Assembly: GCA_945874155.1 (NCBI GenBank)
Contig: CAMCFO010000028.1
Location: forward strand, 1-35,603
Length of the DNA: 35,603 nt
DNA from: an uncultured Bacteroidales bacterium
GTDB lineage: Bacteria > Bacteroidota > Bacteroidia > Bacteroidales > UBA932
Direction: 5' to 3'
Under the pieces are notes generated by a model that was given only the letters and a program-made list of their open reading frames with translations, did not search any database and was not told the DNA's origin. The position numbers and the translations under genes are program-made. Shown here piece by piece: positions 7,782-14,696 of this stretch (its first letter is position 1; every line of letters starts with the position of its first letter).

Positions 7782-8861
7782 ATGACTGAGAAATTCGACA
7801 TAGTACCCCTGAATGAATGGGGAATGTTTTCCCTTCCGCCGCGTCCATGCGTGATTGCCGGACCGTGCAGCGCTGAAAGCGAAGACCAGATAATGCAGAC
7901 TGCCGCAGGGCTTAAAGAGTTTGGTATCAATGTGTTCCGTGCAGGAATATGGAAGCCGAGGACCCATCCTGGATGCTTTGAAGGCATCGGGGTACCGGGA
8001 CTCAAATGGCTCCAGAGAGTGAAGAAGGAATACGGGATGAAAGTTGCCACTGAGGTTGCAAGTGAAAAACACGTGTTCGAGTGCATAAAGCACGGTGTGG
8101 ACCTCGTCTGGCTGGGTGCACGTACCAGTGCGAATCCTTTCCTCGTGCAGGAGATTGCGGACGCCCTTGCCGATACCGACATTCCTGTGTTGGTCAAGAA
8201 TCCCGTGAATCCTGACCTGGACCTTTGGATTGGAGCACTTGAGAGACTCCACCGTGCCGGCATACGCAAACTTGGAGTTATCCACAGAGGTTTCTCCACA
8301 AGCGAAAAAATCAAATACAGAAACGACCCTCTCTGGCAGTACGTGATTGAGCTCCGCAGCCGCTTCCCTCAGATTCCGGTATTCTGCGACCCGAGCCACC
8401 TTGCCGGAAGCAGGGCATATCTACAGGAACTTTCACAGAGGGCTATGGACCTTGGACTTGAGGGGCTTATGGTGGAGAGCCACTGCGATCCTGCCTGTGC
8501 TTTGAGCGATTCCAAGCAGCAGCTCACTCCGGCTGACCTTAAGGATTTGCTGGAGAATAAGCTAATAGTCAGGGATGCGGACACATCCGACAGTGCTTAT
8601 CGTGAGACCATCAATCAGTTGCGTGCAAAGATTGACGTGGTAGATGACAATCTGATTCATCTGCTTGCCCAGCGTATGGAAATCAGCCGCAAGATTGGGC
8701 AGAGCAAGAGGGAGAACAATATTGCTATTTTGCAGACTTCCAGGTGGGACCAGGTGTTGGCTGAGATGATTGAGAAGGGGCGGGAACATGGGTTGGACGA
8801 GGATTTCATCAAAGTTGTATTTAATGCCATCCACGAAGCTTCCGTCAAAGCGCAGGAGTGA
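7782..8861 (+). CDS. aroF: Bifunctional 3-deoxy-7-phosphoheptulonate synthase / chorismate mutase
   Basis: Joins the first step of the shikimate pathway (PEP + erythrose-4-phosphate to DAHP) to the chorismate-to-prephenate step. Residues about 1-260 form a type I-beta DAHP synthase related to KDO8P synthase: AGPCSAES near residue 28, KPRTHPG, an IHRGFS loop, DPSHLAGSR and the ESHCDP motif. Residues about 270-355 form an AroQ-type chorismate mutase (LRAKIDVVDDNLIHLLAQRM, then KIGQSKRENN). The fusion is usual in Bacteroidales and lets prephenate or aromatic effectors control the synthase allosterically. The last codons (KAQE and the stop) lie inside one arm of an inverted repeat. Confidence 0.93.
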   Translation: MTEKFDIVPLNEWGMFSLPPRPCVIAGPCSAESEDQIMQTAAGLKEFGINVFRAGIWKPRTHPGCFEGIGVPGLKWLQRVKKEYGMKVATEVASEKHVFECIKHGVDLVWLGARTSANPFLVQEIADALADTDIPVLVKNPVNPDLDLWIGALERLHRAGIRKLGVIHRGFSTSEKIKYRNDPLWQYVIELRSRFPQIPVFCDPSHLAGSRAYLQELSQRAMDLGLEGLMVESHCDPACALSDSKQQLTPADLKDLLENKLIVRDADTSDSAYRETINQLRAKIDVVDDNLIHLLAQRMEISRKIGQSKRENNIAILQTSRWDQVLAEMIEKGREHGLDEDFIKVVFNAIHEASVKAQE

Positions 8862-9052
8862 GCTAAAGAGGCGATTTCTGCGTTGCACTCCTCGTCTAAT
8901 TCCTCACAACCGAAAGGTTGCTGCGGATTAGACTTCGTCGCGCGCCTTGAACTCACCTCTTTATCTCACTCCTGCGAACCGCATTGGCTAAAGAGGCGAT
9001 TTCTGCGTTGCACTCCTTGCCTAATTCCTCACAACCGAAAGGTTGCTGCGGA
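8851..9052. repeat. Intergenic repeat with inverted arms and duplicated GNRA hairpin
   Basis: A 21-bp inverted repeat (8851-8871 and 8956-8976, one mismatch) encloses a hairpin whose core is CAACC-GAAA-GGTTG. A 66-bp direct repeat (8862-8927 and 8987-9052, two mismatches, spacing 125 bp) duplicates the part from the arm through this hairpin. The element fills the gap between convergent aroF and lpxK and runs into both coding ends: it includes the aroF stop and encodes the last eight residues of LpxK. The GAAA tetraloop on a 5-bp stem suggests a folded RNA or a REP-like extragenic element. No transposase is nearby. Confidence 0.8.
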
Positions 9053-10171
9053 GAAAATGAGTGAATGAAAGACCTCGCGGGCGGAGTCTGAAAGGAACTC
9101 CGCCTTTATTGGCAGATAGAATAGCCGTTTTTTGAGCTCGTCGGATATCCTGCTGCAATCCCTCACCCTCTGGGCATCTTTTTCGGTGGTAATGACCAAT
9201 GATGTAGGAAATTCCGCTGCCTGCCTTTCCACTGTCCGGATGTCTGCGCGACTGAACTTGTGGTGGTCCGGAAACTTGATATGCCCCACAAGCCTATAAC
9301 TCAGCCTGAGCTGCTCCGAAAAAGCAGTGTCGTCGGCAATCCCGCTGAACATAACCGCCATTTTCGAATACAGATAGCGACTGTCCCCCTCCGGAAACAC
9401 CGCCTTTGCAGTGTCGTACCCTGTACGAGTGAAAAATAGATACTGTTTCCTGCCATTGTCGCCCCTGATTCCGCAGGCTTCCTTCTGATTGTATCTTTCT
9501 ATGCCCATGGAAATCGCCCACTTGTCCTCTTCCCAGGGGGTCAGTTCCCAAGGACACTTTGTGACGATCAGCGCATCCGCATCCGCAATCCTCTCCGGCA
9601 AATCCCTCAGGTTGCCCAAAGGCAGCAGCATATCCCCGGTCACAGGCCTGTTGTAGTCCACCAGCACTATGCTCAGGTCAGGCTTGAGGTTCCTGTATTG
9701 AAAACCGTCATCCAAAACGGCAATTGATGCACTCGGGATGGCCTTTGCCCTGCATTTTTTAGCTTTCTTCGTGGACAGAAAGGACTGCGGGTCAGCTAGA
9801 ACCTTGAGCCCGTGAAGCCTGTCTTTGTCCACTGCCACTGTTATTTCCGGAAATTTCCGCTTCATCTGCAGAGGTTCGTCCCCATATTCCCTGGCCTTTC
9901 CTTCAGCATCCACCACCTGGAAACCTTTCAGTGACCTCTTATGTCCCCTGGACAATATTGCCAGACTGCCCGCATCCACTCCGCAATTTTCAATCAACTC
10001 TTTGACAATCAATTCTGTATGTGGAGTTTTCCCAGTTCCTCCCACAGTCACATTTCCTATGCAGATGGTCGGAATGGCCCCTTTGCTGACCTTTCGGAAT
10101 CCGTGGTCGAAAAGAAAATGCCTGGTTTTCAGAACCAGATAATATGGGAACAGCAGAATCCTGTCAATCAT
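9029..10171 (-). CDS. lpxK: Tetraacyldisaccharide 4'-kinase
   Basis: Phosphorylates the 4' position of the lipid A disaccharide at the inner membrane, completing lipid IVA. The 380-aa form starts at the ATG at 10171. A 27-residue in-frame extension is rejected because MIDRILLFPYYLVL is the typical membrane-associated N-terminus. The P-loop GGTGKTP is at residues 44-50, followed by SRGHKRS, the GDEPLQMKRKFP segment, LDDGFQ and the D.. R.. RNLRDLPERI stretch. It lies 32 bp after dusB on the same strand. Its final residues (FSAATFRL) are encoded by the second copy of the 66-bp repeat, so the C-terminus has been rewritten by the repeat. Confidence 0.93.
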   Translation of the reverse strand: MIDRILLFPYYLVLKTRHFLFDHGFRKVSKGAIPTICIGNVTVGGTGKTPHTELIVKELIENCGVDAGSLAILSRGHKRSLKGFQVVDAEGKAREYGDEPLQMKRKFPEITVAVDKDRLHGLKVLADPQSFLSTKKAKKCRAKAIPSASIAVLDDGFQYRNLKPDLSIVLVDYNRPVTGDMLLPLGNLRDLPERIADADALIVTKCPWELTPWEEDKWAISMGIERYNQKEACGIRGDNGRKQYLFFTRTGYDTAKAVFPEGDSRYLYSKMAVMFSGIADDTAFSEQLRLSYRLVGHIKFPDHHKFSRADIRTVERQAAEFPTSLVITTEKDAQRVRDCSRISDELKKRLFYLPIKAEFLSDSAREVFHSLIFSAATFRL

Positions 10172-10203
10172 AGTCTCTTGCGGTAAAATAACTAATGTGT
10201 TTC

Positions 10204-11241
10204 TTATTCTGTTTGATAAACCGATACGGCCTCCGGAGCATAGTCGCCCCACCTTTCTTCGATCTCATCCAACAGGCCGTAAATCTGCGGAATGTCGTAT
10301 AGTGTCACCAATTTGAGCCTTGTTTCCTTGAAGTTGGGCAGTCCCTTGAAATAGCAGGAAAAATGCCTTCGCATCTCTATAACGCCTATGTGTTCTCCCT
10401 TGAGTTCCAAAGACTTGGCCAGATGTCTGCGAGCCAGGTCCACTCTTTCTCTCACGGTCATCGGAGGAAGTTTCTCCCCTGTGTCCAGATAATGCCTTAT
10501 CTCCCTGAAAATCCACGGATGCCCGAAAGTTGCCCGGCCTATCATTATCCCGTCCACCCCATAGCGGTCAAAAGCGTTGGCTGCATCTTCTGGAGTCCGG
10601 ATGTCCCCGTTACCTATTATGGGTATATGCATACGAGGGTTCTCCTTCACCTTGCCAATCAGCGTCCAATCGGCCTCTCCCTTATACATTTGGCAGCGGG
10701 TGCGTCCGTGAACGGTCAGGGCCTGAATCCCCGTATCCTGCAGACGCTCAGCAAGTTCCACTATGATTTTCGATTCTTCGTCCCAGCCCAGGCGCGTCTT
10801 GACCGTCACAGGTTTTCCCACAGCTTCCACCACCATCCTTGTAATTTCCACCATCTTGTCCGGCTCCTTCATCATCCCGCTCCCTGCTCCCCGGCGTGCA
10901 ATTTTGCTCACCGGACATCCGAAATTGATGTCAATCAGGTCAGCACCGTGAGTCTCAACCAGTTCCGTAGCCCTGTCCGCCATTCTCGCCGCATCCACCA
11001 TAGCCTCCGGAATGCTCCCGTAAATCTGAATCCCCACAGGTCCCTCATAATCGTAAGTCTTGAGCTTTTCCAATGATTTGCGCGCGTCCCGTATAAGCCC
11101 GTCAGACGAAATGAACTCGGTATAGACCACATCCGCCCCGTATTCCTTGCAGGCCCAGCGGAAAGACGGATCGGTCACGTCCTCCATCGGAGCCAGAAAC
11201 AGGGGCTTGTCCCTAAGCACTATGTTTTCGCCTATTTTCAT
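10204..11241 (-). CDS. dusB: tRNA-dihydrouridine synthase
   Basis: FMN-dependent reduction of uridine in tRNA D-loops. The 345-aa protein (ATG at 11241; the longer open frame to 11823 runs over divergent pfkA and is discarded) has the TIM-barrel signatures LAPMEDVTDPSFR, INFGCPVSKI with the probable catalytic Cys109, KTRLGWDE, TVHGRTRCQMYKG, GNGDI and GIMIGRA. The C-terminal helical domain follows (MRRHFSCYFKGLP). It is probably of the DusB subgroup by the MEDVTD and VSK motifs. The gene is divergent from pfkA and followed by lpxK. Confidence 0.9.
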   Translation of the reverse strand: MKIGENIVLRDKPLFLAPMEDVTDPSFRWACKEYGADVVYTEFISSDGLIRDARKSLEKLKTYDYEGPVGIQIYGSIPEAMVDAARMADRATELVETHGADLIDINFGCPVSKIARRGAGSGMMKEPDKMVEITRMVVEAVGKPVTVKTRLGWDEESKIIVELAERLQDTGIQALTVHGRTRCQMYKGEADWTLIGKVKENPRMHIPIIGNGDIRTPEDAANAFDRYGVDGIMIGRATFGHPWIFREIRHYLDTGEKLPPMTVRERVDLARRHLAKSLELKGEHIGVIEMRRHFSCYFKGLPNFKETRLKLVTLYDIPQIYGLLDEIEERWGDYAPEAVSVYQTE

Positions 11242-11259
11242 TAGTGTGAAAAAATCCCA

Positions 11260-11267
11260 CAAAAATA
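11260..11267 (-). promoter_or_regulatory. Likely -7 box for dusB
   Basis: On the minus strand the sequence is TATTTTTG, 18 bp upstream of the dusB ATG. No TTTG at 19-nt spacing is visible. The very short leader would be about 12 nt. Confidence 0.4.
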
Positions 11268-11331
11268 TAAAATATATTGATTTTTTGCACGAAATTTGTC
11301 GCCCGAACAAAATGAATAAACAATACAACAA

Positions 11332-12318
11332 ATGGCAAGAATCAAAACAATCGGAGTGCTCACATCCGGTGGGGATGCTCCGGGAATGAATGCGGCTATA
11401 AGGGCCGTCACAAGGGCGGCAATCTATAACGGTTGGGCAGTGAAGGGAATCCTCAGAGGATATGAGGGACTTATACATAATGAGGTTAAGGATTTCACGA
11501 CCGAAAGTGTCAGCGGAACCATCAACAGGGGTGGTACCATCCTGCGCACGGCAAGGAGCAAGGAGTTTATGACAGAAGAGGGCAGGGCCAAGGCATACGA
11601 GACGATTAAGGCCAATGCAATTGATGCGCTTATCGTTATCGGAGGCAACGGCTCGCTTGCCGGGGCACAGCTCTTTGCCCAGGAATATGATATACCTGTG
11701 GTGGGGCTTCCGGGCACCATAGACAACGACCTTTATGGAACAGATACTACCATCGGTTATGACACTGCGCTCAACACCATTATGGATTGCGTGGACAAAA
11801 TCAGGGATACGGCCAACTCTCACAACCGCATCTTCTTTGTGGAGGTGATGGGACGCGATGCCGGTTTCCTGGCACAGAATGCGGCTATTGCCACGGGAGC
11901 GGAGGCGGCCATCATACCTGAGGACCGCACAGACGTGGACCAGTTGGCAACTTTCATCGGCCGCGGAGTCCGCAAGAGCAAGAACAGTTCAATCGTACTG
12001 GTGTCCGAGAGCAAGAAGGACGGTACGGGCGGAGCTCAGTATTATGCTGACCGTCTGCTCAAGGAATATCCTGAATATGAGGCTCGTGTAACCATACTCG
12101 GACATCTGCAGAGGGGAGGTAGCCCTACGGCTCAGGACCGTATTCTTTCCAGCCGTTTGGGTGTGGCGGCCATCGAGGCACTCAAGGACGGACAGAGGAA
12201 CATTATGATAGGTGTCAAGGATGACAAGATTGTCTATGTTCCTATAAATAAAGCCATCCACATCGACAAGCCTATAGACAAGGAACTTATCAACGTCCTC
12301 AACGTCCTTTCCATTTAA
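11332..12318 (+). CDS. pfkA: 6-phosphofructokinase, ATP-type
   Basis: Phosphorylates fructose-6-phosphate to fructose-1,6-bisphosphate in glycolysis. The 328-aa protein has [13 protein letters not shown] at 12-24, GGNGS at 104-108, PGTIDND at 127-133 with the catalytic Asp131, VMGRDAG, IPE, and [10 protein letters not shown] near the effector/phosphate site. Gly107 and Gly128 match the ATP-using enzymes (PPi enzymes carry Asp and Lys there). Residue 106 is Asn where E. coli PfkA has the magnesium-binding Asp103. I believe this variant occurs in other anaerobes. The gene is divergent from dusB, and the structured tandem repeat starts 9 bp after its stop. Confidence 0.95.
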   Translation: MARIKTIGVLTSGGDAPGMNAAIRAVTRAAIYNGWAVKGILRGYEGLIHNEVKDFTTESVSGTINRGGTILRTARSKEFMTEEGRAKAYETIKANAIDALIVIGGNGSLAGAQLFAQEYDIPVVGLPGTIDNDLYGTDTTIGYDTALNTIMDCVDKIRDTANSHNRIFFVEVMGRDAGFLAQNAAIATGAEAAIIPEDRTDVDQLATFIGRGVRKSKNSSIVLVSESKKDGTGGAQYYADRLLKEYPEYEARVTILGHLQRGGSPTAQDRILSSRLGVAAIEALKDGQRNIMIGVKDDKIVYVPINKAIHIDKPIDKELINVLNVLSI

Positions 12319-12326
12319 TTTTCGTA

Positions 12327-12700
12327 GCGCAATACGGCCCCAGCCGTAGTGGTGGAAAGGCGAAGCGATGCGAAGCCTTGGAGCCACCCGAAATGGAAAA
12401 TCCATTTCGGCATGCCCCTCGGGGCTGTCGCCTCCGGCGACTGGGGGTAGGAAAATATGACAAAATTTTATGCAAAAGTGGCCCGAACAGGCCATCCTCT
12501 TTCTTGCGCGAAGCGCAATACGCCACAAGGCGTAGCGATGGAGAGACGGAATGTAATGGAGTCTCGGAGTCGCCCGAAATGGCTTCACCATTTCGGCATG
12601 CCCCTCGGGGCTGTCGCCTCCGGCGACTGGGGGTTGGAAAATATGACAAAATTTTATGTAAAAGAAGCCCGTGAAGGCTTCTTTTACATAAAATTTTGTC
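12327..12700. repeat. Tandem 186-bp structured repeat (about two copies) with covarying stems
   Basis: Copy A is 12327-12512 and copy B starts at 12513. The stretches 12402-12472 and 12588-12658 differ at one base. Copy A folds into stem I (12333-12338/12343-12348), stem II (12349-12353/12383-12387, GGA/GGA internal loop, 12357-12361/12375-12379), stem III (12388-12397/12401-12410), stem IV (GTCGCC at 12427-12432/GGCGAC at 12436-12441), then an AT-rich linker and stem V (12478-12483/12490-12495). Copy B keeps all of these with different base pairs in I, II and V. Stem V of copy B extends to a perfect 25-bp hairpin (12645-12669/12676-12700). This is the only gap over 300 bp in the window, and I see no credible gene in it. 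Confidence 0.9.
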
Positions 12701-12725
12701 AGGTAGAAATTTTTTACTACCTTTG
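12695..12725 (+). promoter_or_regulatory. Promoter of the rplM-rpsI-rpsB-tsf operon
   Basis: TTTG (12695-12698), a 19-nt spacer and TACCTTTG (12718-12725) match the Bacteroidota promoter consensus exactly. Transcription should start near 12732, giving a leader of about 55 nt before rplM. The -33 box is part of the right arm of the 25-bp hairpin that ends the tandem repeat. Confidence 0.85.
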
Positions 12726-12786
12726 CACCCCCTATGTAGAATAGGCTCGCAACTAAATTATTAAGTATTAACCATTAACAATCAAG

Positions 12787-13239
12787 ATGGACACACAAAG
12801 TTACAAAACTGTATCGCTCAAAGCTGGCGATATCAAGAAAGAGTGGTTTGTGATTGATGCTACCGACTTGGTGCTCGGCCGTCTTGCTTCCAGAGTTGCT
12901 CTTGTCCTCCGCGGCAAGAACAAACCTTCCTTCACTCCGAACCTTGACTGCGGTGACAACGTCATCATAGTCAATGCGGACAAAGTAAGGCTCACTGGCA
13001 AGAAGATGACTGACAGAGTGTATGTCCGCTACACCGGAAACCCTGGTGGACAGCGATTCACCACACCGAAGGAGATCCTCAAGAAGAGACCTACCGAGCT
13101 TGTAAGGATGGCTGTCAAGGGTATGCTCCCGAAGAATCGTCTTGGAAGCAAAATCATCAACAACCTCTACCTTTACGCAGGTCCTGAGCATCCGCATCAG
13201 GCACAGAACCCAAAAGAGATTAAGTTAAACGAAATTTAA
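12787..13239 (+). CDS. rplM: 50S ribosomal protein L13
   Basis: An early-assembling large-subunit protein. The 150-aa sequence carries the family features: WFVIDATDLVLGRLAS near residue 20, LRGKNKPSFTPNLDCGDNVI, the GGQRFTTPKEILKKRP loop and AVKGMLPKNRLG, then YAGPEHPHQAQ. It is the first gene of the operon after an exact-consensus promoter, with rpsI 9 bp downstream, the near-universal L13-S9 pairing. Confidence 0.98.
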   Translation: MDTQSYKTVSLKAGDIKKEWFVIDATDLVLGRLASRVALVLRGKNKPSFTPNLDCGDNVIIVNADKVRLTGKKMTDRVYVRYTGNPGGQRFTTPKEILKKRPTELVRMAVKGMLPKNRLGSKIINNLYLYAGPEHPHQAQNPKEIKLNEI

Positions 13240-13248
13240 GCAGAGTAG

Positions 13249-13638
13249 ATGAAAGCAGTTAACGCCCTTGGAAGACGTAAATCAGCAGTTGCTCGCGTTT
13301 ATGTTTCAGCAGGAAAAGGCAATATCGTTATCAACGGCCGCGAACTCGACAATTATTTTTGTGACGAGGCCCTCCGTTATATCGTAAACCAGCCGTTTTC
13401 TGTAACAGGCACTGAAGGCCAGTTCGACGTGAAGATCAATCTTTGCGGCGGCGGAATCAAAGGACAGGCTGAAGCTGCACGTCTCGGTATCGCACGCGCT
13501 CTTTGCGAAATCGACACTGAGGCTTACCGTTCAGCCCTCAAGTCTGCAGGATTCCTTACACGTGACGCCCGTGAGGTTGAGCGTAAGAAACCTGGTCAGC
13601 CTGGTGCACGTAGACGCTTCCAGTTCAGCAAACGTTAA
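13249..13638 (+). CDS. rpsI: 30S ribosomal protein S9
   Basis: The 129-aa protein begins with the [14 protein letters not shown] motif and contains [19 protein letters not shown]. It ends in the basic tail that reaches the ribosomal P site ([25 protein letters not shown]; terminal KR conserved). It lies 9 bp after rplM. The 212-nt gap to rpsB contains no terminator, so transcription probably continues. Confidence 0.98.
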   Translation: MKAVNALGRRKSAVARVYVSAGKGNIVINGRELDNYFCDEALRYIVNQPFSVTGTEGQFDVKINLCGGGIKGQAEAARLGIARALCEIDTEAYRSALKSAGFLTRDAREVERKKPGQPGARRRFQFSKR

Positions 13639-13850
13639 TCAACTGATTTACAAACAAAAAGCACAGTCCGGTTACAAATCGCAGGACTCCGATTGGGGAT
13701 GGGAATTCCCGCGGGCTGCCTGACAGATTGCCTGGCTGCGGAAATTCAGGAGACCGGCCAAGACCGCTACTCCGGAATAATGAAAAGAGTCTCCTCAGGG
13801 AAGGCAACCCGAAAGGAGAAAAGTTTAAACAAAACAAACATTTTACAACA
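13639..13850 (+). promoter_or_regulatory. Structured leader between rpsI and rpsB
   Basis: This gap of 212 nt is unusually long for the inside of a ribosomal operon and unlike the 9-24 nt gaps around it. It is GC-richer in its middle and contains two clear hairpins: GAATTCCCGC (13703-13712) with GCGGAAATTC (13738-13747), 9 of 10 pairs, and AGGAGAC (13748-13754) with GTCTCCT (13789-13795). These abut and could stack. No T-tract terminator and no TAnnTTTG box was found. By analogy with other bacteria, where S2 controls its own mRNA through a leader, it may be an S2-binding site. That role is inference, and I do not recognise a known Rfam family. Confidence 0.5.
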
Positions 13851-14672
13851 ATGCCAAGATCAAATTTCCAGGAATTGCTTGATGCAGGTGTTCACTTCGG
13901 ACACTTGGCGAGAAAATGGAACCCTAAGATGGCCCCTTACATCTTCGACCAGCAGAAGGGTATCCACATCATCGACCTGCATAAAAGTATAGTAAAGATT
14001 GACGAGGCCGCAGATGTTCTCAAACAGCTTGCTCGTTCAGGCCGCAAGGTCCTCTTCGTGGCAACCAAGAAGCAGGCAAAGGACATCGTGTCAGAGAAGG
14101 CCGCTGCAGTCAATATGCCTTACGTGACTGAGCGTTGGGCAGGTGGTATGCTTACCAACTTCCCTACCATCCGCAAGGCTGTAAAGAAAATGAACACAAT
14201 CGACAAGATGATCGAAGACGGAACTTTCGACACACTCGCAAAGCGTGAGCGTCTTCAGGTCACACGTCAGAGGGCTAAGCTTGAGAAGAACCTCGGTTCC
14301 ATCAAGGATCTCAGCCGTCTTCCTTCCGCACTTTTCGTAGTGGACGTACAGAAAGAGATGAATGCCGTAAAAGAGGCAAACCGTCTTAACATTCCGGTTA
14401 TCGCTATGGTTGATACTTGTTGCGATCCCACTCCGATTGATTATGTGATTCCGGCTAATGACGATGCAGCAAAGTCCATCGCTTACATCATGGACGTTAT
14501 GTGCGCTGCCATCAATGAAGGCTTGAGCGAAAGAAAACTCGAGAAGGAAAAGGAAGCAGAGACAGCTGAAGAAAAGCCGGTTGCAGGCAAGAAACTCCGT
14601 GCACGCAAAGGCGCAAAGGCAGAGGAGTCTGCAGCAGAAGCTCCGGCAGCCGAAACTCCGGCAGAGGAATAA
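13851..14672 (+). CDS. rpsB: 30S ribosomal protein S2
   Basis: A 273-aa protein starting at the ATG at 13851 (MPRSNFQELLDAGVHFGH). A longer frame from 13728 runs through the structured leader and is rejected. S2 motifs are seen: HFGHLARKWNPKMAPYIF, GIHIIDLHKS, VATKKQA, ERWAGGMLTNF, P.ALFVVDVQKE, and VDTCCDP followed by IDYVIPANDDA. The C-terminal 45 or so residues are an Ala/Glu/Lys-rich extension, typical of Bacteroidota S2. tsf follows 24 bp later, the standard rpsB-tsf pair. Confidence 0.97.
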   Translation: MPRSNFQELLDAGVHFGHLARKWNPKMAPYIFDQQKGIHIIDLHKSIVKIDEAADVLKQLARSGRKVLFVATKKQAKDIVSEKAAAVNMPYVTERWAGGMLTNFPTIRKAVKKMNTIDKMIEDGTFDTLAKRERLQVTRQRAKLEKNLGSIKDLSRLPSALFVVDVQKEMNAVKEANRLNIPVIAMVDTCCDPTPIDYVIPANDDAAKSIAYIMDVMCAAINEGLSERKLEKEKEAETAEEKPVAGKKLRARKGAKAEESAAEAPAAETPAEE

Positions 14673-14696
14673 TTAACGAATAAATTCGCTTACACA

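Noticed and set aside
8883..9068. A 61-codon + strand frame across the aroF/lpxK repeat
   Set aside because: It runs through the direct repeats and the antisense end of lpxK, with no ribosome site or conserved features.
12299..12674. Small frames of 95-116 codons on both strands over the tandem repeat
   Set aside because: Peptides repeat only because the DNA period is 62 codons; stem-compensating changes argue for structure, not coding.
12645..12715. The 25-bp hairpin as terminator of pfkA
   Set aside because: The T run begins 9 nt after the stem, and the right arm holds the rplM -33 box; a canonical terminator needs T directly after the stem.
13728..13850. An N-terminal extension of S2 back to 13728
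   Set aside because: S2 proteins start near the MPRSNFQELLDAGVHFGH block at 13851; the extension runs through hairpins of the leader.
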